A stretch of 64,000 nucleotides of DNA from Microtetraspora niveoalba (GTDB lineage Bacteria; Actinomycetota; Actinomycetes; Streptosporangiales; Streptosporangiaceae). Location: positions 1 to 64,000 of the forward strand of contig NZ_BBYM01000025.1 in the NCBI RefSeq assembly GCF_001570405.1. The letters are read 5' to 3'. Positions within the stretch are counted from its first letter, which is position 1. Each line of letters opens with the position of its first letter. Both the position numbers and the translations under genes were made by a program. This document shows positions 16,330-25,507 of this stretch, in pieces. The notes under the pieces are model-generated. The model did not search any database and was not told the origin of the DNA. It was given only the letters and a program-made list of their open reading frames with translations.

Positions 16330-16946
16330 GACGTGACCACCGGACGTCCGAGCGGGCGGAGTCCGTACAGGTCGAGGGTGAGCTCCCCGTCCCGCAGCCG
16401 GGCCATGTACGCGTCCTCCTTGGCGGCCCGCCGCCGGGCCGCCGCCACGACGTCGTCCACGGAGGCGGAGGGGAGTACGACGATCCCGTCCTCATCCGCC
16501 ACGACCAGGTCGCCGCGGTTGACCACCCGGCCCCGCATGATGACGGGAGAGCCGACGGTGCCGGGCCACTCCTTGCCGGTCCCTCGGATCGCCACGGACG
16601 TGCTGAACGCCGGGAACCCGATGGCGCGCATGCGGTCCGTGTCGCGCACCCCGCCGTCGATCACCAGGCCGACGACGCCGCGCGCCTGGGCGGCGACCGC
16701 GAGGACCTCCCCCCAGTAGCCGAACGGCGCGCCGCCCGCGTCGACCACGAGGACGTCACCGGGCTCGGCCTCCTCCAGGGCCCAGTGCAGGGGGAGGTTG
16801 TCCCCCGCCGCGGCCTGGACGGGCAACGCCCAGCCGGCGAGCCGGGCTCCGGCCCACGCCGGGCGGAACGCCGGGTCGAGGTCGCAGCTCAGGCCGGACG
16901 CCTCGAACAGCGTCGCCGCCCCCATCTCCAGCAGCTCACTGGTCAT
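16326..16946 (-). CDS. RraA/LigK-like aldolase family protein, copy 1
   Basis: A 206-residue RraA-fold protein. The family core GLVIDGGVRDT carries the Arg-Asp pair that binds substrate and divalent metal in 4-hydroxy-4-methyl-2-oxoglutarate / 4-carboxy-4-hydroxy-2-oxoadipate aldolases. A second conserved part reads NRGDLVVADEDGIVVLP. ATG at 16946 is two bases after the stop of the preceding gene and has GGAAGG upstream. With its two neighbours it likely cleaves the hydrated ring-fission product to pyruvate and oxaloacetate. Its N-terminus is less like the family than that of copies 2 and 3, so it may have a different substrate. Confidence 0.82.
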   Translation of the reverse strand: MTSELLEMGAATLFEASGLSCDLDPAFRPAWAGARLAGWALPVQAAAGDNLPLHWALEEAEPGDVLVVDAGGAPFGYWGEVLAVAAQARGVVGLVIDGGVRDTDRMRAIGFPAFSTSVAIRGTGKEWPGTVGSPVIMRGRVVNRGDLVVADEDGIVVLPSASVDDVVAAARRRAAKEDAYMARLRDGELTLDLYGLRPLGRPVVTS

Positions 16947-16948
16947 GA

Positions 16949-17599
16949 TCACGCCTTCCGCTGCAGGTTGTGGTAGCCGTACGCGGCACGGGCCTCGGCG
17001 ATAGAAGAACCGGCCAGCGCCATGCGCAGAATCCCGTCCTCGCGCTCGGCGATCTCCTCCGCCACCGCGAGCACCTGCTCCTCGCAGTCCTGCGGCACGG
17101 CGACGACGCCGTCCTGGTCGCCGATGAGCAGGTCTCCGGGGCGGACCTGCACCCCGCCGATGTTCACCGGTCCCTGCACCTCCGCGACCTCGACGCGGTC
17201 CTTTCCGGTGCGCATGAACCGGCCGCGACTGTAGATCGGGTACGCGAGGTCGAGCGCCCGGTGCACGTCGCGGCACACGCCGTCGATGACGGTTCCGGCG
17301 ATTCCGCGGGCGTTCGCGACCGCGGTGAGGATGTCGCCCCACACGGTGCAGTCGGTCCTGCCGTCGTTGTCCAGCACGACCACCCCGCCCGCAGGCACGT
17401 CGTCCAGGTAGTCGCCGACGGTGCCGGGCGGCGTGCTCGCCGACACGTACCTGATCGTGTACGCGCGGCCGGCCATGCGCTGCCCGGGGCCGAGCGGCGC
17501 GAGGCCCAGCAGGCTGCCCGTACGGCCGAGCCGGTCCAGGGCGTCGGAGATGGTGGCGGTGGAGAAGCGGGCGAGCCGCTCGTCGACGGTGCCGGTCAT
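16949..17599 (-). CDS. RraA/LigK-like aldolase family protein, copy 2
   Basis: A 216-residue protein with the RraA fold: FSTATISDALDRLG at the N-terminus, GTVIDGVCRDVHRA with the catalytic Arg-Asp, and RPGDLLIGDQDGVVAVP near the C-terminus. It overlaps copy 3 by 4 bp and lies 2 bp before copy 1, so all three are co-translated. Predicted to be a class II (metal-dependent) pyruvate aldolase acting on CHA/HMG-type substrates in meta-cleavage pathways. Enzymes of this fold were first described as regulators of RNase E in E. coli, but the context here is clearly catabolic. Confidence 0.85.
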   Translation of the reverse strand: MTGTVDERLARFSTATISDALDRLGRTGSLLGLAPLGPGQRMAGRAYTIRYVSASTPPGTVGDYLDDVPAGGVVVLDNDGRTDCTVWGDILTAVANARGIAGTVIDGVCRDVHRALDLAYPIYSRGRFMRTGKDRVEVAEVQGPVNIGGVQVRPGDLLIGDQDGVVAVPQDCEEQVLAVAEEIAEREDGILRMALAGSSIAEARAAYGYHNLQRKA

Positions 17600-18282
17600 G
17601 AGGCCGCCTCCGCGGTGATGGTCGGGAACTGGGAGTCGTGCATGACGTCGATGACGTCGCGGCCGGAGCGGACGGCCCGCGCCATGTCGAGCTCGCGGGC
17701 CGCGATGCGCTCGGCGAGCTCCAGCACCCGCGCGATCTCGGCCCTGGCGACGAACGCGACGCCGTTGCGGTCGGCGATCACGAGGTCGCCGGGGTTCACC
17801 CGGACCGTGCCGACCTGGATCGGCACGTCCATGTCCTCCTGGACGATCCGGCCGCGGGCGCTGACGGGCACGGCGGCGCGGGCGAACACGGGAAGGTCCA
17901 CGTTCTCGCAGTCCTGCACGTCACGGCAGGCGCCGTCGACGATGACGCCGGCGACCCCGCGCTGGGCGGCGGCCTCGGCGAGCAACCCTCCCCAGCAGGA
18001 GACGTCGACTCGTCCGTGGTTGTCGATGACGACCACGTCGTCGCGGTCCGCCTTGGCCACGAGCGGGGTGGCGATGTGGGTGGTCGGGCCGGCGGCGGAC
18101 TTGGGCGCCGCCTTGACGGTCCGTACGACACCTGCCATGACGCGGGTCGCGGGCCACATAGGCCGCAGGCCTGTCACCGCCCCGGGCAGGCCGAGCGTGT
18201 CGAGCGCGTCGGAGATCGCGCACGAGTCGAGGGCGCGGAGCCGGGAGACCTCGCTCGCCGCGCCGGAGGTGTTCTCTGTCAT
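17596..18282 (-). CDS. RraA/LigK-like aldolase family protein, copy 3
   Basis: A 228-residue RraA-fold protein: DSCAISDALDTLGLPG, then GVIVDGACRDVQDC with the Arg-Asp pair, then NPGDLVIADRNGVAFV. It is first of the three tandem family members in transcription order and overlaps the dioxygenase gene by 4 bp (ATGA). Direct coupling to a ring-cleavage dioxygenase and a LigJ-like hydratase makes CHA aldolase (LigK role) the best guess. The three copies are quite diverged, so this is not a recent duplication; division of labour among isomers or substrates is possible. Confidence 0.85.
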   Translation of the reverse strand: MTENTSGAASEVSRLRALDSCAISDALDTLGLPGAVTGLRPMWPATRVMAGVVRTVKAAPKSAAGPTTHIATPLVAKADRDDVVVIDNHGRVDVSCWGGLLAEAAAQRGVAGVIVDGACRDVQDCENVDLPVFARAAVPVSARGRIVQEDMDVPIQVGTVRVNPGDLVIADRNGVAFVARAEIARVLELAERIAARELDMARAVRSGRDVIDVMHDSQFPTITAEAAS

Positions 18283-19310
18283 CGGTCAGACTCCTCACTG
18301 GTGGGTGACCAGGTCACGAATCCCATGGCGTTGCCCGTGCCGGCCTCGGTCCGGTAGCAGGGCTGGTAGTCGACGGAGCTCACCGACAACCCGGTCTCCG
18401 CGGCGATCCCGGCGACGGCGATCCAGTTGCGCAGCTCGGAGCTGCCGGACCGCATCTCCGATGCGGGAAGGGACGCGAGACGCCGCTCGTCGAAGGTCTC
18501 CAGGGCGCGGATGAAATCCCGGTCGAGGTCCTCATCGATCACGAAGTGGGACAGGCCGCCCGACGCGACGACGCCGACGCGCAGGTCCCGGGGGAAGGAC
18601 GTGATCGCCCGGCCAAGCGCCCGGCCGAAGTCGAGGCAGCGCCGCGCGCTGGGCGGGTTCGGCTCGAAGAACGTGTTGATGAAGACGGGGACGAGCGGCA
18701 CCTGGGACCGCTCGCCCATGATCCGCTGGTAGATGAAGCCGTAGCCGTGCGGGATGCCGTGGTTCTCGTACCGCCCGGCGGGCAGGGTGCGCGACGCCGC
18801 GATGTCGAAGCCGTCCTCCATCACGGAGGCGATGAGGTGCAGGGCCAGCTCCGAGTGGCAGGGGCGGGAGACGGTCCGCTCGGGCACGTCGCCGAGCGCC
18901 GCCTCCCCCAGACCCGGCTGCATGGCGGCGATCTGCTCGGGGGTGAACGGCACGTGGTCGACGGCGTCCCCCCAGTAGAGCGCGAACGCGGGCAGCAGCT
19001 CGTCGCCGTAGACCTCTTTGTGGTCGCTGCTGACGATCACGACGATGTCCACCTCGGCGGCGGCGAGGTGAGCGCCGAGGTGATCCATCGCCCGCTGGCA
19101 GGCCGCCCACCGCTCCGCCTGGACGTTGGGCGCGCACTCATGGGAGAAGTCCTCCCGCGCGGCCTTGAGCTGCTCGAATGTGTACCGGCCGCCGCGGAAC
19201 TCCAGGGTGGAGCTCCGGCGGTCGGCCTCGCCCCGCTCCGGCCAGCGGATCGAGGGCGTCTTGAGCTGGGGACCGTGTGAGGTGCCGATACCGGCTACGA
19301 CCCTTGCCAT
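18279..19310 (-). CDS. Class III extradiol ring-cleavage dioxygenase (LigB type)
   Basis: A 343-residue LigB-superfamily enzyme. The iron-binding and catalytic signature is spread as in the family: GIGTSHGPQ near the N-terminus (His12), IVIVSSDHKEVYGDE mid-protein, and VGVVASGGLSHFVIDEDL toward the C-terminus. These non-heme Fe(II) enzymes open protocatechuate or gallate at the 4,5 bond. No separate LigA-like small subunit is visible in the operon. As there is also no LigC dehydrogenase or LigI lactonase, cleavage of a trihydroxybenzoate such as gallate, which gives 4-oxalomesaconate directly, fits best. The ATG start at 19310 has an AAAGG-type site upstream. Confidence 0.9.
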   Translation of the reverse strand: MARVVAGIGTSHGPQLKTPSIRWPERGEADRRSSTLEFRGGRYTFEQLKAAREDFSHECAPNVQAERWAACQRAMDHLGAHLAAAEVDIVVIVSSDHKEVYGDELLPAFALYWGDAVDHVPFTPEQIAAMQPGLGEAALGDVPERTVSRPCHSELALHLIASVMEDGFDIAASRTLPAGRYENHGIPHGYGFIYQRIMGERSQVPLVPVFINTFFEPNPPSARRCLDFGRALGRAITSFPRDLRVGVVASGGLSHFVIDEDLDRDFIRALETFDERRLASLPASEMRSGSSELRNWIAVAGIAAETGLSVSSVDYQPCYRTEAGTGNAMGFVTWSPTSEESDR

Positions 19311-19343
19311 GATCTGCCTTTCTTCGGTGTCGCGCTGCGGGAC

Positions 19344-20348
19344 TCAGAGGCGGAACAGAGCGCTCGCGTTACCGCTGAAGATCGCCTCGCGGTCGGCGTC
19401 GCCAAGCCAGTCGATGTCGCGGACCAGCAGGTGGATGTCGTCGAACCAGCGCCCGTTCTCGGGGTTGATCTGGGAACCGGTGCCGGGCTTCTCGGTGCCG
19501 AACAGACAGCGGTCGACGCCGACGACCCGGACCAGCAGCTCGATGGCCTCCTGGGTGTAGAGGCAGGTGTCGAACCAGAGGCGGCGCAACTTCTCGATGT
19601 ACGGCGTGCCGCCGCCCCGGACGCCGGACGGCAGGAACCGGCCGGCCTGGTACGGGACGGCCCCGCCGCCGTGGGAGACCACGATCTTCAGGTCGGGGAA
19701 GTCGCGCAGCACGTCGGACGACAGCAGGCTCCAGATCGCGACCGTCTCCTCCTGAATGAAGTGGAGGCTGTACGGCTCGCGCGCCGGGGGCCGGCAGCCC
19801 GCGGCGTGGATCAGCGCGGGCACGTCCAGCTCGCACAGCGCCTCGTAAACGGGGTACCAGTAGCGGTCGCCGAGCGCCGGCGGCGTCGCCGTGCCCTCGT
19901 ACGGGTCCGGGTTGAGCAGCGCGCCGACGAAGCCGAGCTCGGTGACGGTGCGGCGCAGCTCGCCGACCCACTCCGCGGGCGTCAGATCGGGGCTCTGCGG
20001 CAGCCCGGCCACGCCCTTGAACCGGCCGGGGTACAGCTCGCAGGAGCGGTGGATGATGTTGTTGGTCTCCTCGGTGAACCACCGGACGATCTTGTTCGGC
20101 TGCTCGCTGTGCATCATCTGGTACGGCCGGGGCGAGATGAGCTGGACGTCCACGCCCGCGCCGTCGATGTGGTCGAAGTGGGAGACGTCGCCGAAGCTGG
20201 GGTGCGGCTCGGTGTGCGCGGCGCGGATCTGGTCGTCGCTGATCTTCGGGGCCTTGCCGCCGTGCGCGCCGCGGTGCGAGAGCAGCCCGGCCTTCCACGC
20301 GTACAGCTCGGCGGGGGCGGACACGTGTCCGTGAACGTCGATGATCAT
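19344..20348 (-). CDS. Amidohydrolase, 4-oxalomesaconate hydratase (LigJ)-like
   Basis: A 334-residue member of the amidohydrolase_2 (ACMSD/LigJ) family. The metal ligands appear as MIIDVHGHV at the N-terminus, IHAAG mid-protein and VSHGGGAVPYQAGR later; LLNPDPYEGTATPPALGDR and YWYPVYEALCELDVPALIH resemble LigJ closely. LigJ hydrates 4-oxalomesaconate to 4-carboxy-4-hydroxy-2-oxoadipate. The ATG at 20348 has a textbook AGGAGGAAC site. It lies between the HpaB-type hydroxylase (29-bp gap) and the dioxygenase (33-bp gap). Aromatic decarboxylases belong to the same superfamily and remain an alternative. Confidence 0.85.
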   Translation of the reverse strand: MIIDVHGHVSAPAELYAWKAGLLSHRGAHGGKAPKISDDQIRAAHTEPHPSFGDVSHFDHIDGAGVDVQLISPRPYQMMHSEQPNKIVRWFTEETNNIIHRSCELYPGRFKGVAGLPQSPDLTPAEWVGELRRTVTELGFVGALLNPDPYEGTATPPALGDRYWYPVYEALCELDVPALIHAAGCRPPAREPYSLHFIQEETVAIWSLLSSDVLRDFPDLKIVVSHGGGAVPYQAGRFLPSGVRGGGTPYIEKLRRLWFDTCLYTQEAIELLVRVVGVDRCLFGTEKPGTGSQINPENGRWFDDIHLLVRDIDWLGDADREAIFSGNASALFRL

Positions 20349-20377
20349 GGTGTTCCTCCTGGGTACGTGGCGCCGGG

Positions 20378-21835
20378 TCAGGCGGTGAGCGGGGCGGAGA
20401 CGAGTTCGGTGAGCCGGCTGTCGACCGCCGAGCGGTCGTAGGTCCGCAGCAGTCGGGTGCGTCCGGCGCCCGGGTCGCCCCGGTGCAGGTACTCGTAGAG
20501 TTCCTGGCGGGAGCCGAACCCGTCGCCGACGAGCTCCCAGGCGATGCGGAACAGGCGTGCCTTGCGGTCCACGTCGATCTCGTGGCCGCGCATGTACTTC
20601 TCCAGGAACGGCCGCAGCTCCGGGTTGGCCAGGTCGGCCTCGGTCGGCTGCATGATCAGGCCGGAGGCGCCGATGCGGCGGACGATCTCGACCACGCGGG
20701 CCGAGACGTCGGCCGACCAGAAGCCCAGGCCGTAGCTGGGCGCCGGGGCGAGCAGCCCGCCGGGAGTGGACCGGGCCGACGCCTCCGCGCCGACGATGCC
20801 CAGGCGCAGGGTCTCGGCGTAGGAGATCAGCTCTCCGAGGTTCTCCTGGATGCCGCGGAAGCCGTGCACGCCGATGCTCTCGGCGATCATGGCCGCCACG
20901 GACACGAAGACCTTGAGCCGCTCGTGGAAGCGGATGTGGGTGCTCTGCATGCTCCAGGCGTTGATGCGGCTGAGGCCGCGCACCGCGAGCATGCTGTCGC
21001 CGAGGAGGAACAGCCGCTCCCATGGGATCTCGACGTCGTCGAAGAACAGCATGGCGTCCTGCTCGTCGAACCGGCGTCCCAGCGGGTGGCTGTGGCCGTT
21101 GCCGTGGTCGCCGAGCGGCTCACGGCACAGGATCTTCAGACCTTGGGCGTTCATCGGCAGCGCGAACCACAGGACGAACTCCTCGGCGCCGCGCTGGGCG
21201 GTGACGCCGTTGAGGTAGACGAGGACCTCGTGCGAGAACGGCGCGAGTGTGGCGAGTTGCTTGGCACCGCGGATCACGACACCGCGCTCGTTCTCCTCCA
21301 CCACGCGCAACGCCAGGTCGGGGTCGTCGAGCGGGCTCGCGCCGCGGTCGATCTGCGGGTCGCCGAGGGCGTGGGTGAGCACCAGGTCGTGCTCCATCGC
21401 GTACCGGTGGTAGTTCACCGCGTTGGCGCCGAAGCCCGACCGGCCCTTCTCCAGTTCGTCGCGGTAGTCGTAGAGGCCGACCACGACGTTGGCCATGAAG
21501 TCGGGCGAGCGGCCGAGCTGCCCCCAGCTCTCCCGCATCCACCACTCCGCCGCGGCGAACTTCGCCCGCAGCTCCTCCGCGGTGGTGGGCAGCGCGTACG
21601 AGCGGCTCACCCGGTTGCCGGTCTCCGGCGAGATGAAGGTGTTGAGATCGCGGGCCTCCGGGTCGGACAACCGCAGGTCGAACAGCCGCGCGAACTCGTC
21701 CACCACGCCGCGGAAGGCGGGGTGCTCGGCGACGTTCTCCACGCGCTCGCCGGCCAGCCACACCTCGCGCCCGTCGTTGAGGCTCCGGCGGTACCTGTCG
21801 CCGGTCATGGCGCCGAGGGCGTTGGATATGTCCAT
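20378..21835 (-). CDS. HpaB-type FADH2-dependent aromatic hydroxylase
   Basis: A 485-residue member of the 4-hydroxyphenylacetate 3-monooxygenase (HpaB) family, with an acyl-CoA-dehydrogenase-like fold. Family features include MTGDRYRRSLNDGREVW at the N-terminus, the GANAVNYHRYAMEHDLVLTH stretch, VIRGAKQLATLAPFSHE and DEQDAMLFFDDVEIPWERLF. Such enzymes ortho-hydroxylate phenols with FADH2 made by a separate reductase, here likely the FCD-fused one at the operon end. ATG at 21835 follows GAGGAG by seven bases. The substrate is not readable; conversion of a dihydroxy- to a trihydroxybenzoate would fit the downstream enzymes. Confidence 0.9.
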   Translation of the reverse strand: MDISNALGAMTGDRYRRSLNDGREVWLAGERVENVAEHPAFRGVVDEFARLFDLRLSDPEARDLNTFISPETGNRVSRSYALPTTAEELRAKFAAAEWWMRESWGQLGRSPDFMANVVVGLYDYRDELEKGRSGFGANAVNYHRYAMEHDLVLTHALGDPQIDRGASPLDDPDLALRVVEENERGVVIRGAKQLATLAPFSHEVLVYLNGVTAQRGAEEFVLWFALPMNAQGLKILCREPLGDHGNGHSHPLGRRFDEQDAMLFFDDVEIPWERLFLLGDSMLAVRGLSRINAWSMQSTHIRFHERLKVFVSVAAMIAESIGVHGFRGIQENLGELISYAETLRLGIVGAEASARSTPGGLLAPAPSYGLGFWSADVSARVVEIVRRIGASGLIMQPTEADLANPELRPFLEKYMRGHEIDVDRKARLFRIAWELVGDGFGSRQELYEYLHRGDPGAGRTRLLRTYDRSAVDSRLTELVSAPLTA

Positions 21836-21869
21836 CGTTGACTCCTCATGAGTGTCGGGATGTGCGGGG

Positions 21870-23110
21870 TCAGGGGCGGGCGAGCGCGGCGTGGGAGTAT
21901 CCGGCGACCGCCTGGTAGCTCTCGCTGAACCGCCTGATCTCCTCCGGGGACATGACGTCGTCGATCCGTTCGAACGGGCGGTCACCGGTGCGGTCGTAGA
22001 CCTCCCGCAGCAGGGCGTCCGGCGGGTTCACCCGGTTGGTCAGCACGACGCGGGATGTTGCCGCGAGGCGCTCCGTCTCGTACGCGCGCAGGGCCTGGTA
22101 CGGGTCGCCGCTCTCGGCCAGACGGGCGGCCAGGACGCGCCCGTCGAGGATGGCCTGGGCCGCGCCGTTGGAGCCGCGCGGCACCATCGGGTGCGCCGCG
22201 TCGCCGAGGAGCGTGACCCGGCCGACCGTCCAGTGGTCGAGGGGGTCCTGGTCGACCATGGGGTACTCCAGCACCTCTTCGGCCGCCCGGATCATGGCCG
22301 GCACGTCCAGCCAGTCGAAGGCCCAGTCGGCGAAGGGCTCGATGAAGTCCTCGATCAGCCCCGGGCGGTTCCAGTCGCGTGCGTCGCGGATGGGCCCTCG
22401 ACCTCGGCCACCCAGTTGACCAACTGGTCCCCGCGGGCGTTGACGCCGTCGCGGATCGGGTAGATCACCATCTTCCCGGTGGCGAGCCACCCGGCCCGCA
22501 CCATGCTGGCTCCGGTGAGGAAGCGCGGCCACACGGTGGTGCCGCGCCACATCATGTAGCCCGTGTAGTGCGGGGCCGCGCCGCTGTGGAACTGCTTGCG
22601 CACGACCGAGTGCACGCCGTCCGCGCCGACGACGACGTCGCCGGCGACCTCCGAGCCGGAGCCGTCCCGGTGCGTGACGTGGACGGTCGCCGACCGCTCG
22701 TCCTGGGTGACGTGCGTCCCGCGGTGGTCGAGCAGCACCGCGTCGCGACCGAGCCGGTCGTACACGGCGGCGAGCAGCACCTGCTGCAGGTCGCCCCGGT
22801 GGATCGAGAGCTGCGGCCAGTCGTACCCGGCGAATCTGCCGGCGGGCTCGCGGGCGACCAACTGGCCGAACCGGTTGAAGAACGCCGACTCCCGTGTGGT
22901 CACGGCGACTTCGGCCAGGGCGTCCTCCAACCCGAGCCGGGCCAGGTTCCTGGTCGCGTGCGGGAGCAGGTTGATGCCGACGCCCAGGGCGCCCAGCTCT
23001 GGGGCCGCCTCGAGCACCACGCACTCGATCCCCGACCGGTGGAGTTCGAGCGCCAGGGTGAGACCTCCGATCCCCGCCCCGAGGACGATGACCCTGGGCT
23101 TGGTCGCCAT
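21870..23110 (-). pseudogene. FAD-dependent aromatic monooxygenase, frameshifted
   Basis: Salicylate hydroxylase-like flavoprotein split over two frames. The first part, from ATG 23110 with AAAGGAG, holds the FAD-binding VIVLGAGIGGLTLALELHR and VVGADGVHS and reads to NWVAEVEGP. The second part, from about 22390 to 21870, begins IRDARDWNRPG and carries the second FAD motif GRVTLLGDAAHPMVPRG. A missing C in the run at 22392-22397 (GGGCCC) explains the break: adding one base restores a 413-residue protein of normal length. Both parts keep normal codon bias. It is therefore a fresh mutation or a sequencing error. The enzyme would hydroxylate or decarboxylatively hydroxylate an aromatic acid using NAD(P)H. 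Confidence 0.85.
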
Positions 23111-23226
23111 CTGCGACTCCTTTCGTGTGGTCCGACTAGAAGAGATCCGGCTGACCACGGCATGACGGCATGGCCCGTCGGCGCCCTGGCACCGCGAACT
23201 TCGCGAATCTGGGGTGGATCCGGAGG

Positions 23227-24267
23227 TCAGGCCGTCCGGAGGATCGCCTTCAGCGCTGTGCCGCCGTCCATCCCGGCATAGCCTTGGGCGAGGTCGTCGA
23301 GGTCGTACACCCGGTCGACCAGCGGCGAGGGGTCGAGGCGGCCGTGCACGACGTCGTCGATCAGGCCAGGCAGGTAGTGCCGGGCCGGGGCGACGCCGCC
23401 CGCGAGCCGTACCTGCCGTCCGAACAGCCGCATCGGCGGGATCGCGCCGACGCCGTGCGGGACGCCGACGAAGCCGACCGAGCCGGCCGGGCGTACGACG
23501 TCGAGAGCCGTGTCGAAGGCCGCCTGCATGCCGACGCATTCGACGACCCGGTCGGGCAGGCGGCCGCCGAGCAGCTCGCGCACCGCGGGGACCGGCGACT
23601 CCTCGCGCGAGACCCGCAGTGTCAGAGCGCCGGCCTCCTCCGCGACCTTCAGCCGCTCGGCCCGCTCGCCGAGCAGGACCACACGGTCGGCGCCGGCCCG
23701 GGCCGCGGCCATCGCGGCGGAGATGCCGACCGCGCCGTCCCCGATCACCGCGACCGTGTCGCCGCGCTCCACGCCGGCGAGCGCGACACCGTGCGTACCC
23801 GTCGCGAACACGTCGCAGAGCGGGATCAGCTTGCGGGCGAGGTCGTCGTCGATCTGCGGCTCGTCCCAGGGCAGCGTCACGAGGGTCGCGTCGGCGTGGG
23901 GGACGCGGATGCTCTGCGCCTGCGCGCCCTCCCAGTCCTTGCCCCAGATCCCGGCGTGCGCGCAGAGCGGCTGCAGGCCGCGCCGGCACTCCTCGCAGTC
24001 GCCGTCGGAGAACAGGAACGGCGCGATGACCGTGTCACCAGGGCGCAGGGTGCGCACGGCGCCGCCGACCTCGCGCACCCGGCCGATGAACTCGTGTCCG
24101 ATGCCGCCCTCGCCGTGCGGGACGAGACCCCGGAAGGTCCACAGGTCGGACCCGCAGATGCCGGCGTAGCGGATGTCGACGACGACGTCGTCCGGATCCG
24201 CGATCCGGGGTTCGGGGAGGTCCCTGACCTCGATCCGCCCCGGCTCGGAGAACCACGCTCCACGCAT
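23227..24267 (-). CDS. Zinc-dependent alcohol dehydrogenase (MDR family)
   Basis: A 346-residue medium-chain dehydrogenase. The catalytic zinc site is visible (AGICGSD, then GGIGHEFIGRV), as is the Rossmann motif VAVIGDGAVGISAAM. The structural-zinc lobe reads DGDCEECRRGLQPLC, with three of the usual four cysteines; the first is replaced by Asp, as in some subfamilies. A likely role is oxidation of a benzylic or side-chain alcohol ahead of the aldehyde dehydrogenase. It sits between the P450 gene (18-bp gap) and the frameshifted monooxygenase (116-bp gap, the widest in the operon). The substrate is inferred only from context. Confidence 0.88.
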   Translation of the reverse strand: MRGAWFSEPGRIEVRDLPEPRIADPDDVVVDIRYAGICGSDLWTFRGLVPHGEGGIGHEFIGRVREVGGAVRTLRPGDTVIAPFLFSDGDCEECRRGLQPLCAHAGIWGKDWEGAQAQSIRVPHADATLVTLPWDEPQIDDDLARKLIPLCDVFATGTHGVALAGVERGDTVAVIGDGAVGISAAMAAARAGADRVVLLGERAERLKVAEEAGALTLRVSREESPVPAVRELLGGRLPDRVVECVGMQAAFDTALDVVRPAGSVGFVGVPHGVGAIPPMRLFGRQVRLAGGVAPARHYLPGLIDDVVHGRLDPSPLVDRVYDLDDLAQGYAGMDGGTALKAILRTA

Positions 24268-24285
24268 GATGCTGCTTCCGACCTT

Positions 24286-25479
24286 TCAGGCTGTCTCGGC
24301 GACCGGGCGCACGGTGGTGGGCAACGCGTCGAGCCCGCGGATGAGCTGGTTGATCCGCCGGACCGGAGCGCCGACCTCGAACCTCTCGACCCGGCGGGCC
24401 AGAGCGGCGAGGATCGAGTGGCCCTCGAGGCGGGCCAGCCCCTGGCCGGCGCAGCCGTGCATGCCGTACCCGAACGCGAGGTGGTCCACGGGGTTGCGCC
24501 GCACGTCGAAGCGGGTGGGGTCCTCCCATTTGCGCTCGTCGCGGTTGGCCGAGGCGTACAGCATCATCACTCGCGACCCGGCCGCGAGCCTCAGGCCGTC
24601 GACGTCGACCTCGCGGGTGGCGACCCGGCAGAAGAACTGCACCGGGGACTCGATCCGCAGCACCTCGTTGAGCGCGGAGGGGATCAGCGTGGGGTCCTGG
24701 CGGACCAGGTCCCACTGCTCCGGGTTGTGTGCGAAGTACCAGACCGCGTTGCTGATCGCGTTGATCGTCGTGTCCAGACCGGCGGTGACGTACGCCGACA
24801 TGAGGGGGACGCACGACTCCTGGCGGATCTGGCCGGCCGCCGCGGCATCGTAGATGGCGCGGCCCATGCTGCCGGGGGTGAGCTGGTCCGGCTCGATGCT
24901 CGACAGGTACGCGAGCTGGTCCTCCAGGAGGGGGAACGCGGCGTCGGTGCGCGGTCCGGGCGGACCGCTGGCCGAGAACGCGGCGTCGGCCCAGCCGAGC
25001 ACCTTGTCCCGCCCGTTCTGCGGCAGGCCGATCAGGTCCAGGACGATGGAGATGGGGAAGGCCCGCGCGAGGTCGTTGACCGCGTCGAAGGCGCCCTGTC
25101 GTACGAGGGGCGCGACGAGCTCGTCCGCGCGCCGCTCGATGTCGGCCTTGAGCTCCCGGATCGCCTTGGGCGACAGCCGCGACGCCAGGACGTCGCGCAG
25201 CTGGTCATGCTCCGGCGGGTCGGTCGCGATGATCATTCCCTGGGTGGCCTCGTTCGCGAGGTCGTTCAGCCCGATGCCACGGGCCGAGCTGAAGGACTCC
25301 CAGTCGGCGAGGCCCGCCCGGACGTCGGCGTACCGGCCCATCGCGTACGACCGGTAGCGCGGAAGGTAGACGACGGGACCGGCGTTCCGGATTCGCTCAT
25401 AGATGGGGAACGGGTCGGTCAGGACGTCGTCGGTGAAGAGGTCGAGGTCCAGAGACGGGATCTCGGAGATGCTGGTCAT
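24286..25479 (-). CDS. Cytochrome P450
   Basis: A 397-residue soluble bacterial P450. The heme-binding loop FGYGMHGCAGQGLARLE has Cys343 as thiolate ligand; the I-helix reads AYVTAGLDTTINA with the oxygen-activating Asp-Thr; the K-helix has ALNEVLRIESP; DPPEHDQLRDVLASRLSP is typical of class I enzymes. Heme-loop features recall P450s acting on methoxybenzoates and guaiacol, so aromatic O-demethylation is a reasonable guess, but family assignment needs a search. The reductase and 3Fe-4S ferredoxin directly upstream complete an electron-transfer chain. ATG at 25479 has AAGGAG. Confidence 0.92.
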   Translation of the reverse strand: MTSISEIPSLDLDLFTDDVLTDPFPIYERIRNAGPVVYLPRYRSYAMGRYADVRAGLADWESFSSARGIGLNDLANEATQGMIIATDPPEHDQLRDVLASRLSPKAIRELKADIERRADELVAPLVRQGAFDAVNDLARAFPISIVLDLIGLPQNGRDKVLGWADAAFSASGPPGPRTDAAFPLLEDQLAYLSSIEPDQLTPGSMGRAIYDAAAAGQIRQESCVPLMSAYVTAGLDTTINAISNAVWYFAHNPEQWDLVRQDPTLIPSALNEVLRIESPVQFFCRVATREVDVDGLRLAAGSRVMMLYASANRDERKWEDPTRFDVRRNPVDHLAFGYGMHGCAGQGLARLEGHSILAALARRVERFEVGAPVRRINQLIRGLDALPTTVRPVAETA

Positions 25480-25507
25480 CCTGTACTCCTTCGGGAGGCG
25501 AGGCAGG

